From Bifidobacterium breve (GTDB lineage: Bacteria > Actinomycetota > Acidimicrobiia > Acidimicrobiales > Ilumatobacteraceae): a DNA stretch of 5,521 nt. Under the pieces are notes generated by a model. It had not been told where the DNA came from. It ran no database searches and saw nothing but the letters and a program-made list of their open reading frames with translations. Of the stretch, positions 1 through 5,521 are shown piece after piece. The stretch spans positions 1 to 5,521 of the forward strand of contig CALPPJ020000117.1 of assembly GCA_943325425.2 (NCBI GenBank), read 5' to 3'. The translations under genes and the position numbers were made by a program. Position 1 is the stretch's first letter; each line of letters starts with the position of its first letter.

Positions 1-1009
1 ATCGTTGTGGGATGAGGCTTCGCCGATTCCGCACACAAAACTTGGTCAAGGGGCCGATTTAGTTCTCATTGCGCCTGCGACTGCTCGTTTGCTCGGTGCA
101 TACGCCAACGGTTTATCAACCGACCTCATGACCAATGTCTTGATTGCCACGCGTGCGCCAGTCATCGTGTGTCCGGCTATGCATACCGAAATGTGGGAGC
201 ACCCCGCTGTTCAACAAAATGTTGCCACGCTGGCATCGCGAGGAGTGCACATCGTTGAACCCGAGGCCGGACGTTTAGCCGGAGGCGATTCGGGCAAGGG
301 TCGTCTGGCGTCGCCTGATGCGATCGTTGCAGCCGTGCATCAGGTGCTCGGACCTAAAGATCTCGCCGGAGTCAAAGTGGTCGTGAGCGCTGGTGGAACC
401 CGTGAACCCATTGATTCGGTTCGAGTCATCGCCAATCGTTCAAGTGGCAAACAGGGCTACGCCGTGGCTGCCGAGGCGGCCTCGCGAGGCGCCGATGTGA
501 CACTTATTTCGACCGTCGAATTACCTGTGCCTGCTGGCGCAAACGTCATCCATGTTGAGACTGCCGCGCAAATGCAAGCGGCAATTGAATCGGTATGGTC
601 AGCAACCGATGTGATGGTGATGAGCGCAGCGGTCGCTGACTTCCGGCCAGTCTCGTGTGCCGCGCAAAAGATCAAGAAAGACGGGGGAATCCCGCAGATT
701 GTGCTCGAGGCAACTCCCGATATTTTGGCCGGTCTCGGAGCCAGCAAGCGCCCAAATCAGGTTCTCGTTGGGTTTGCGGCCGAGACATCAGACTTGGTTG
801 CCAATGCTCAGAGCAAGCTTGAACGCAAGAATCTTGACCTCATAGTGGCCAACGATGTCAGCCAACCTGGTGTGGGTTTTGCCCATGACACCAATGCGGT
901 CACCTTCCTGCGACCCAGTCAGGCTCTAGAGTCTTTGTCGTTGACTGACAAGCGGGCTGTAGCTCGGGCGTTGCTCGACATCGTGGTGCAGATACGGGCT
1001 AGTCAGTAA
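1..1009 (+). CDS. coaBC: CoaBC: bifunctional phosphopantothenoylcysteine decarboxylase / phosphopantothenate-cysteine ligase (5' partial)
   Basis: This enzyme makes two successive steps of coenzyme A synthesis in the cytoplasm: CoaB joins cysteine to 4'-phosphopantothenate using CTP, and the FMN-dependent CoaC domain decarboxylates the product to 4'-phosphopantetheine. The frame is already open at base 2, so the start is outside the window; compared with E. coli Dfp about 65 N-terminal residues, including the first FMN-binding loop, are missing. Numbering from the TTG codon at base 5, the CoaC part (to about 115) shows the catalytic His10 in PHTKLG, the APAT flavin segment (23-26), PAMHTEMW (57-64) and GGDSGKGR (93-100). 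The CoaB part (about 120-334) has AGGTREPID (129-137), NRSSGKQG (144-151), KIKK (222-225), GFAAE (256-260) and NDVSQPGVGF (283-292). His60 and Gly93 stand where E. coli has Asn125 and Cys158; as I recall the Mycobacterium protein, it shares both changes. The C-terminus is complete (TAA 1007-1009). metK follows 64 nt later on the same strand. Confidence 0.96.
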   Translation, partial: SLWDEASPIPHTKLGQGADLVLIAPATARLLGAYANGLSTDLMTNVLIATRAPVIVCPAMHTEMWEHPAVQQNVATLASRGVHIVEPEAGRLAGGDSGKGRLASPDAIVAAVHQVLGPKDLAGVKVVVSAGGTREPIDSVRVIANRSSGKQGYAVAAEAASRGADVTLISTVELPVPAGANVIHVETAAQMQAAIESVWSATDVMVMSAAVADFRPVSCAAQKIKKDGGIPQIVLEATPDILAGLGASKRPNQVLVGFAAETSDLVANAQSKLERKNLDLIVANDVSQPGVGFAHDTNAVTFLRPSQALESLSLTDKRAVARALLDIVVQIRASQ

Positions 1010-1029
1010 CTGCACTGCGCAGATTTTTT
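1010..1029 (+). terminator. Weak terminator-like hairpin plus T-run after coaBC
   Basis: Directly after the coaBC stop codon, CTGC (1010-1013) can pair with GCAG (1019-1022) around a 5-nt loop, followed after one A by six Ts (1024-1029). The layout resembles an intrinsic terminator, but a 4-bp stem is short, so full termination is doubtful. It may give partial termination between coaBC and metK, or be chance. No metK promoter with convincing -35/-10 boxes was seen in the spacer. Confidence 0.25.
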
Positions 1030-1041
1030 ATTCAACACACT

Positions 1042-1056
1042 TCTTTCACTGAAAGA
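1042..1056 (+). promoter_or_regulatory. Small perfect hairpin in the metK leader
   Basis: TCTTTC (1042-1047) and GAAAGA (1051-1056) are perfect reverse complements around a 3-nt loop (ACT), and a further T-G wobble (1041/1057) can extend the stem. The structure ends 8 nt before the GGAG ribosome-binding site of metK. It is far too small to be a known SAM riboswitch class. Any effect on translation or mRNA stability is inference; chance is possible. Confidence 0.3.
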
Positions 1057-1064
1057 GATGACAC

Positions 1065-1068
1065 GGAG
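1065..1068 (+). promoter_or_regulatory. Ribosome-binding site of metK
   Basis: GGAG lies 5 nt upstream of the ATG at 1074. It is the clearest Shine-Dalgarno in the window and fixes the metK start, which also matches the N-terminal length of the family. Confidence 0.75.
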
Positions 1069-1073
1069 CCATC

Positions 1074-2267
1074 ATGAGTCGTAACTGGACATTCACTTCT
1101 GAAAGCGTGACCGAAGGTCACCCCGACAAGGTCGCCGACCAAGTCTCCGACGCGGTTCTTGACGCAATCCTTGCGCAGGATCCCCATGCTCGTGTGGCCT
1201 GTGAAACTTTGGTGACTACTGGTTTGTGCTTGGTCTCCGGCGAAATCACCACCGAGGCCTACGTCGACATCGCCGAGACCGCTCGCGAAGTCATCAAGGG
1301 AATCGGTTACACCAACGCCGATTTTGGTTTTGATGGTAAGACCTGTGGTGTTCTAGTTGCGCTTGACGCACAGTCGCCCGACATTGCACAAGGTGTCAAC
1401 AAGAGCGAAGAAGTACGCGCTCGCACCGGTAGCGATGATCTCGATCTACAAGGCGCTGGCGACCAAGGAATGATGTTCGGTTACGCATGTAACGAAACCG
1501 AGACCTTGATGCCGTTACCGATTCACTTGGCGCATCGTTTGGCTGAGCGTTTGGCATTGGTTCGTAAATCAAGCCAGATTCCATACTTGCGTCCTGACGG
1601 CAAGACTCAAGTCACTTTTGATTACGAAGACGGTAAGCCCGTTCGCTTGAAGACTGTTCTCATCTCAACTCAGCACGATGAGGGCATCGATCGCGACACC
1701 GTGATTCGACCCGACCTCATTGAGCAAGTGATTCGCCCGATGATCCCGGCGCAGTTCGCCAATGATGACTACTCCATCTTCATTAACCCAACTGGCAAGT
1801 TCGTTTTGGGTGGGCCACATGCCGACACTGGTTTGACGGGTCGCAAGATCATCGTTGACACGTACGGTGGTATGGGACGTCACGGTGGTGGCGCATTCAG
1901 TGGCAAAGACCCGAGCAAGGTTGACCGTTCGGCTGCTTATGCATCACGTTGGGTTGCCAAGCATGTTGTTGCATCCGGTGCAGCCGATCGCTGCGAAGTC
2001 CAAGTTGCTTACGCAATTGGTATGGCTCATCCAGTCAGTATTTTGGTTGAGACCTTCGGAACCGAAAAAGTTGCCGTAGAAAAGATTGAAGCTGCCGTTC
2101 GTGCAACTTTCGACCTTCGTCCTGCGGCCATTGTTCGCGACTTGCAATTGAAGCGTCCGATTTATCAGCAGACTGCTGCTTACGGCCACTTCGGTCGCGA
2201 GTTGGCAGATTTTGAATGGGAGAAGTTGTCACGCTTGTCCGAGTTCTCTGCTGCGCTTGGCCGCTGA
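1074..2267 (+). CDS. metK: S-adenosylmethionine synthase (methionine adenosyltransferase)
   Basis: MetK condenses ATP and methionine to S-adenosylmethionine, releasing phosphate and pyrophosphate; it works in the cytoplasm, usually as a tetramer. At 397 residues it has the normal full length and aligns from end to end with E. coli MetK. Visible signatures are GHPDK near the N-terminus (15-19, with ATP-binding His16 and metal-binding Asp18), the hexapeptide GAGDQG (127-132), GGPHADTGLTGRK (246-258), the phosphate-binding loop GGGAFSGKD (271-279) continuing into PSKVDRSAAY with both conserved lysines (278, 282), and AYGHFGRE near the C-terminus (369-376). Compared with E. coli it has about nine extra residues just before GAGDQG (around 113-122), an insertion I associate with other bacterial MetKs. 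The start has a good GGAG site. It lies between coaBC and priA on the same strand and would supply the cofactor for the methyltransferase encoded at 4079-4702. No SAM riboswitch precedes it. Confidence 0.98.
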   Translation: MSRNWTFTSESVTEGHPDKVADQVSDAVLDAILAQDPHARVACETLVTTGLCLVSGEITTEAYVDIAETAREVIKGIGYTNADFGFDGKTCGVLVALDAQSPDIAQGVNKSEEVRARTGSDDLDLQGAGDQGMMFGYACNETETLMPLPIHLAHRLAERLALVRKSSQIPYLRPDGKTQVTFDYEDGKPVRLKTVLISTQHDEGIDRDTVIRPDLIEQVIRPMIPAQFANDDYSIFINPTGKFVLGGPHADTGLTGRKIIVDTYGGMGRHGGGAFSGKDPSKVDRSAAYASRWVAKHVVASGAADRCEVQVAYAIGMAHPVSILVETFGTEKVAVEKIEAAVRATFDLRPAAIVRDLQLKRPIYQQTAAYGHFGRELADFEWEKLSRLSEFSAALGR

Positions 2268-2297
2268 GCAAGTCGATACCTGCCGATTGCTCGTGAC

Positions 2298-4067
2298 ATG
2301 ACGACCGCTCCGGTCGATCACGAACCAGTCGTTGCTGGAATAGTTCCTGACCTCACTGGTCTTGATCGTGTCTTTGATTATCTCGTCCCAGTTGATCTTG
2401 TTTCAACGATTGAGATTGGTTCTAAAGTTCGCGTTTCGTTGAATGGTCGCCGTGTTGGTGGTTGGGTCGTTTCGCTTGGTTTACCATCGCCAGGTGTTTC
2501 TGCTGACAAACTGAAATCGATTGACAAGTCAAGCGGCATTGGCCCTGATGCGGAAATGCTTGATCTTTGCCGTTGGGCTTCGGTTCGATGGTGCGCATCG
2601 CGTCTGCGCCCATTCTTGGTCACCGCATCACCACATACGGTTGTGACACGTCCTGCGCCACTACGTCGAACCAAAGTTTTGGCTGAGCCTGTGTCGCCGG
2701 CGGCAACGAAACTTTTAGCAGAGGGTGGTGGAGTATTGCAGTTGCCACCCAGTGCAGATCACATGCCAACGCTTTTGGCGGCAGCACGCGTTGGCCCGGC
2801 GCTTGTTGTATGTGCTTCGGTTGACTCAGCAAATGTTTTAGCGCACCGCTTGCGTCGAGCAGGTATCTCGGTGGCTTTGATGCCAGAAGAGTGGGCCTTG
2901 GCACGAGGTGGTGTTGACATTGTTATTGGCGCTCGGGCAGCAGCGTTTGCGCCGTGCCCAGAACTCAAAGTTGCAGTCGTGCTTGACGAACATGAGGAAT
3001 CGCTTCAAGAAGAACGCGCGCCAACTTGGCATGCTCGTGATGTGCTTGCCGAACGTTGTCGTCGTGCCGATGCTCCGTTGTTGTTGGTCTCGCCATGTCC
3101 AAGCGTGGTGGGAATGTCGGGACGCAAACTGGTTGCGCCATCGCCCGAACGGGAGAAGGCAGCCTGGCCGGTCGTAGAGGTTGTTGACCAAAGTGATCTT
3201 GAGCCGTGGAAGCGTTCAATGTTGTCGTCTGAACTCATCGGATATTTGCGTCACTCTGATATCAGAGTTGCCTGTGTCTTAAATACGAAGGGTCAAGCAA
3301 GATTGCTGGCTTGTCGAACCTGTCATGCGTTGACGCGATGTGAAGTCTGTCAAGGAGCAATGGTCGAAGAGGTGCCAGGCCGACTTGATTGCGGAGCTTG
3401 CGGTGCCACGCGACCACGTATCTGTAATTCGTGTGGTTCATCGGTGTTGTCGCGAATTCGCCCAGGAGTTGCCCGTTTGCGCGATGAACTTGAAGCCGCT
3501 GCTCAACGCGACGTGTTGGCCGTGGTCGCCGGCAAAGATAAAGAAGATCCGCTCGATGACACCAAAGCCGATGTATTCATAGGCACCGAGGCCGTACTGC
3601 ATCGAGTTCGTCGAATTGATGTCGTTGCCTTTTTGGATTTTGATAGCGAACTGTTAGCGCCGCGATATCGCGCGAGTGAGCAGGCATTCTCATTGATCGC
3701 CCGTGCGGCGCGACTTGTCGGTCCTCGTGATCGTGGCGGCAGGATCGTGCTGCAAACATCAATGCCTGATCACGAGGTTGTGCGTGCTGCCGTAGCAGGC
3801 GATCCGTCGATCGTCAGTGTTGCCGAGATGGCGCGTCGACAGATGCTCGGACTCCCGCCAGCCTCAGCGATTGCAATTATTGAAGGTGACGGTGCCGACG
3901 TATACGTTGGTGAACTCGCCAAGGTTTCTGGAATGAGCACTGCGGCACATCGCGACAAATGGATGGTGCGCGCCGCTAACCACGAAATTTTGACTCAAGC
4001 CTGCGCAAATGCTGCGCGACCCGCGAATTCAAAAATACGCATTGAAGTTGACCCGCCCCGTATCTAA
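2298..4067 (+). CDS. priA: PriA-like primosomal protein N', helicase motifs lost
   Basis: PriA normally recognises stalled replication forks and reloads the replicative helicase. This 589-residue protein (E. coli PriA has 732) keeps the family architecture: an N-terminal 3'-end-binding-like domain (about 10-110, with FDYLVP and GSKVRV), a helicase-derived core, and a zinc module with eight cysteines in four pairs (339/342, 348/351, 365/368, 376/379). No Walker A GxxGSGKT is present; the equivalent region is around 142-160. The DEEH box has become DEHEE (230-234), GSATP has become VSPCP (264-268), and the arginine-rich QVAGRAGR motif VI is eroded to ARAARLVGP (468-476). The winged-helix region also looks shortened. 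Absence of detectable helicase motifs is established for actinobacterial PriA, so this is a lineage trait and not a recent pseudogene; the frame is intact. The likely role is structural, as DNA or partner binding. The ATG lies 30 nt after metK in the same frame and has no evident Shine-Dalgarno. Confidence 0.9.
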   Translation: MTTAPVDHEPVVAGIVPDLTGLDRVFDYLVPVDLVSTIEIGSKVRVSLNGRRVGGWVVSLGLPSPGVSADKLKSIDKSSGIGPDAEMLDLCRWASVRWCASRLRPFLVTASPHTVVTRPAPLRRTKVLAEPVSPAATKLLAEGGGVLQLPPSADHMPTLLAAARVGPALVVCASVDSANVLAHRLRRAGISVALMPEEWALARGGVDIVIGARAAAFAPCPELKVAVVLDEHEESLQEERAPTWHARDVLAERCRRADAPLLLVSPCPSVVGMSGRKLVAPSPEREKAAWPVVEVVDQSDLEPWKRSMLSSELIGYLRHSDIRVACVLNTKGQARLLACRTCHALTRCEVCQGAMVEEVPGRLDCGACGATRPRICNSCGSSVLSRIRPGVARLRDELEAAAQRDVLAVVAGKDKEDPLDDTKADVFIGTEAVLHRVRRIDVVAFLDFDSELLAPRYRASEQAFSLIARAARLVGPRDRGGRIVLQTSMPDHEVVRAAVAGDPSIVSVAEMARRQMLGLPPASAIAIIEGDGADVYVGELAKVSGMSTAAHRDKWMVRAANHEILTQACANAARPANSKIRIEVDPPRI

Positions 4068-4078
4068 GGGTCCGGTTT

Positions 4079-4702
4079 CTAACGTTTGACGGTGAGGACG
4101 CGGAAACCTTGGCGTGATGAAATTCTCTTCACGGTCCAACCAAGTTCGGTCAGCCATTTTGCTAGCGAGTCGCTTCCGAGGTTTTTGTTGACGACGAGCA
4201 CTGCATAACCATCTGGCGAGAGTCGTGCCAGCCAGCGATTTAAGAGATCATGTAATTCTTGTTTGCCGACCTTGATCGGTGGATTGCTCCAGATGACATT
4301 GAACATCACATCACTCGGTATGTCATCAGGTGTGGCAACAGTGATATTCGTGAGCCCTAACGAACTCGCATTGTCACGTGTGAGTTGCCGAGCACGTTCG
4401 TTGACATCAACTGCCCAAACCGCGCAACCAGGCGAGCGACGGGCCATAGTCATCGCAATTGGGCCAGCTCCACATCCGAGGTCAAGCACATCGCCTGCTA
4501 CGGGAAGACTGGGAGCTTCCATCAACAAGACTTTGGTGCCCGAATCAACTCGCCCGTGCGAAAAAACGCCTGTGTCAGTTTCAATACTGAAACTTCCATC
4601 TGGCAATGAGACATCAATACGTTTGCGCGCTGAGGGAACCTCGGGGTCCTCATTGAAGTAATGGGCGGGTGGAACGTTCGAAGGAGCATCAGGTACAGAC
4701 AT
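4079..4702 (-). CDS. RsmC/YbxB-like class I SAM-dependent methyltransferase
   Basis: This 207-residue protein is a single-domain Rossmann methyltransferase of the 'methyltransferase small' family, which includes the 16S rRNA guanine-N2 methylase RsmC and Bacillus YbxB. An N-terminal HYF...P segment (14-20) and TGVFSHGRVDSG (44-55) match that group. Motif I, the SAM-binding loop, is VLDLGCGAGPIAM (72-84); the acidic residue after strand 2 is in AVDVNERA (97-104); the catalytic motif IV is SNPPIKVGK (139-147). It lacks the degenerate N-terminal half found in E. coli RsmC, so it resembles the short Gram-positive form. An rRNA guanine is the likely substrate, but the site cannot be read from sequence. 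The gene is on the opposite strand to all its neighbours: its stop is 11 bp from the priA stop and its start is 21 bp from the def start. No Shine-Dalgarno is seen before the ATG, so leaderless translation is possible. Confidence 0.88.
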   Translation of the reverse strand: MSVPDAPSNVPPAHYFNEDPEVPSARKRIDVSLPDGSFSIETDTGVFSHGRVDSGTKVLLMEAPSLPVAGDVLDLGCGAGPIAMTMARRSPGCAVWAVDVNERARQLTRDNASSLGLTNITVATPDDIPSDVMFNVIWSNPPIKVGKQELHDLLNRWLARLSPDGYAVLVVNKNLGSDSLAKWLTELGWTVKRISSRQGFRVLTVKR

Positions 4703-4723
4703 GTCATAGGTAGCCTGTCATGT
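4699..4723. promoter_or_regulatory. Dyad symmetry between divergent methyltransferase and def starts
   Basis: ACATGTCA (4699-4706) and TGTCATGT (4716-4723) form an inverted repeat with one mismatched pair per arm and a 9-bp centre. The same stretch also carries a direct repeat, TGTCAT, at 4702-4707 and 4716-4721. The dyad spans the minus-strand start codon (4700-4702) and ends directly before the def ATG (4724). It could be a shared operator or simply arise from similar bases around two start codons; no regulator is known. Confidence 0.25.
4708..4713 (+). promoter_or_regulatory. Possible weak ribosome-binding site of def
   Basis: AGGTAG lies 10 nt before the ATG at 4724. It is only a partial Shine-Dalgarno match, slightly far from the start, but it is the best candidate and supports the 4724 start over the longer upstream reading. 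Confidence 0.35.
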
Positions 4724-5251
4724 ATGTCGTACCAAATTCGTACTTTCGGAGATCCTGTTCTCGCTTCGCAAGCGGCAGCGGTCACAAACATTGACGGCAA
4801 GATCGCGCGAATTGTCGAAGAAATGTTTGACACCTTGTACGACAGCGACTCGGGTATCGGCCTGGCGGCACCTCAAGTAGGTATCCAACGACAAATTTTT
4901 GTGTGGGATATGGACGATGAACCGATGGTGATTCTGAACCCCACGATTGCCGAATCTGATGGTGAGTGGGTCTATGAAGAGGGATGTCTGAGCATTCCGG
5001 GCCTGTACGTCGAAATGACTCGTCCCAAGACGGTGCTCATGAAGGGCATCGACATGAACGGCAACGAGATTTCACTTGAAGCCGACGAACTTGAAGCGCG
5101 ACTGTTTCAACATGAGCTCGATCATTTGAATGGCGTGTTGATGTTCGACCGTATGCAGCCCGAACAGCGCAAGCAGGCGATTGCTGAATACAAAAAGCTG
5201 TCTGAACAAGCGTCACCGGTCGGCGAAATAAAGCGTTTGCGAGCTGAATGA
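4724..5251 (+). CDS. def: Peptide deformylase
   Basis: Def removes the formyl group from the N-terminal formyl-methionine of nascent proteins, acting at the ribosome exit. The 175-residue product has all three family motifs in order: GIGLAAPQ (44-51), EGCLS (86-90, metal-ligand Cys88) and QHELDHLNG (129-137, metal ligands His130 and His134, catalytic Glu131). Length and the N-terminal SYQIRTFGDPVL match ordinary bacterial deformylases. The frame is open further upstream to an ATG at 4661, but that would add 21 residues unlike the family and encoded antisense to the methyltransferase, so ATG 4724 is preferred. The stop codon overlaps the fmt start by 4 bp, the usual partnership: Fmt adds the formyl group and Def removes it. 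The promoter is not visible in the 21-bp gap before it and probably lies inside the divergent methyltransferase gene. Confidence 0.97.
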   Translation: MSYQIRTFGDPVLASQAAAVTNIDGKIARIVEEMFDTLYDSDSGIGLAAPQVGIQRQIFVWDMDDEPMVILNPTIAESDGEWVYEEGCLSIPGLYVEMTRPKTVLMKGIDMNGNEISLEADELEARLFQHELDHLNGVLMFDRMQPEQRKQAIAEYKKLSEQASPVGEIKRLRAE

Positions 5252-5521
5252 ACCAAATGCCCGAGCACACGCCTGAATCTTTGGCACCTTTGCCAGTAGG
5301 TGCAGTTCAACGTGTCGCATTCTTGGGGACACCCGAACTCGCAGTTCCGGTGTTGCGCTCTCTCGTCGAAGCCAGAATTGAAGTTGGGCATGTGGTCACC
5401 CGAGTTGATAAACGACGGGCCCGTGGCAATGATCTGTATCCGAGCCCTGTCAAAGTGGCCGCGCTCGAACTTGGGCTCACGGTGTCTCACAAAGTTGATG
5501 ATCTCCTTGAACAACATCGCA
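5248..5521 (+). CDS. fmt: Methionyl-tRNA formyltransferase (3' partial)
   Basis: Fmt transfers a formyl group from 10-formyltetrahydrofolate to initiator Met-tRNA. Only the first 91 codons are in the window; the frame stays open to the right edge. The visible part matches the N-terminal Rossmann-like domain: RVAFLGTPELAVPVLRSL (about 22-39), corresponding to the family's FxGTP start, followed by VVTRVDKRRARGNDLYPSPVK (the GRG-to-PSPVK loop, about 49-69) and a conserved KVAALELGL helix. The catalytic Asn-His-Asp residues and the C-terminal tRNA-binding domain lie beyond the window. The ATG at 5248 overlaps the def stop as ATGA, which suggests coupled translation, with only a weak GCGAG-like site upstream. 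This start leaves about 21 residues before the conserved core; ATG 5257 or TTG 5290 are in-frame alternatives. Confidence 0.93.
   Translation, partial: MNQMPEHTPESLAPLPVGAVQRVAFLGTPELAVPVLRSLVEARIEVGHVVTRVDKRRARGNDLYPSPVKVAALELGLTVSHKVDDLLEQHR

Noticed and set aside
1010..1073. SAM riboswitch upstream of metK
   Set aside because: The spacer is only 64 nt and shows two small hairpins without the multi-helix core expected of SAM-I/IV or the recognisable SAM-II layout.
2838..3191. Minus-strand open frame of 117 codons inside priA
   Set aside because: Several overlapping frames occur in this part of priA on both strands, as expected from codon bias; none has a ribosome-binding site or recognisable motif.
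2298..4067. priA as a pseudogene because helicase motifs are missing
   Set aside because: The frame is intact over 589 codons, the zinc cysteines are all kept, and motif loss is a known trait of actinobacterial PriA.
4050..4072. Bidirectional terminator between convergent priA and methyltransferase (GACCC / GGGTC)
   Set aside because: The stem is only 5 bp with a 13-nt loop, lies mostly within the priA 3' end, and has no T-run directly after it on either strand.
4263..4661. Plus-strand open frame of 132 codons
   Set aside because: It is entirely antisense to a methyltransferase with clear motifs, and its translation shows no recognisable domain.
4661..4723. Upstream extension of def to ATG 4661
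   Set aside because: The extra 21 residues do not resemble deformylase N-termini and are antisense to the methyltransferase; the family start matches ATG 4724.
5122..5517. Minus-strand open frame of 131 codons
   Set aside because: It lies antisense across the def-fmt junction, both well supported genes, and its translation has no family features.

Overview
This is an ordinary chromosomal housekeeping segment, most likely from an actinobacterium. Three things suggest that lineage. The gene order is coaBC - metK - priA - (methyltransferase) - def - fmt. The CoaBC has PAMHTEMW and GGDSG where E. coli has PAMN and ACGD. The PriA has lost its helicase ATPase motifs, as is known for actinobacterial PriA. 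The base composition looks moderate (near half GC by eye) rather than very GC-rich, so a freshwater or marine lineage such as Acidimicrobiia would fit; that placement is inference only.

Layout. The window opens inside coaBC (+, 5' end missing, ends 1009). A 64-nt spacer follows, with a weak terminator-like element, a small perfect hairpin and a clear Shine-Dalgarno. Then come metK (+, 1074-2267) and, 30 nt later in the same reading frame, a helicase-dead priA (+, 2298-4067). A short RsmC/YbxB-like class I methyltransferase lies on the minus strand (4079-4702). It converges on priA with 11 bp between stops and diverges from def with only 21 bp between start codons. def (+, 4724-5251) overlaps fmt by 4 bp (ATGA), and fmt runs off the right edge (5248 onward).

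How the genes fit together. coaBC makes 4'-phosphopantetheine for coenzyme A. metK makes S-adenosylmethionine, the cofactor the methyltransferase would use. fmt and def are the two ends of the formyl-methionine cycle: Fmt formylates initiator Met-tRNA and Def removes the formyl group from new proteins. PriA belongs to replication restart. coaBC-metK-priA may be one transcription unit and def-fmt a second. The antisense methyltransferase separates them, so the def-fmt promoter probably lies inside the methyltransferase's 5' coding region.

No RNA gene, mobile element, CRISPR array or unknown multi-gene system was seen. There is no gene-free stretch longer than 64 nt. The most interesting points are modest: the ATPase-dead but zinc-intact PriA, a dyad symmetry lying exactly between the divergent start codons at 4700-4726, and a hairpin just upstream of the metK ribosome-binding site.
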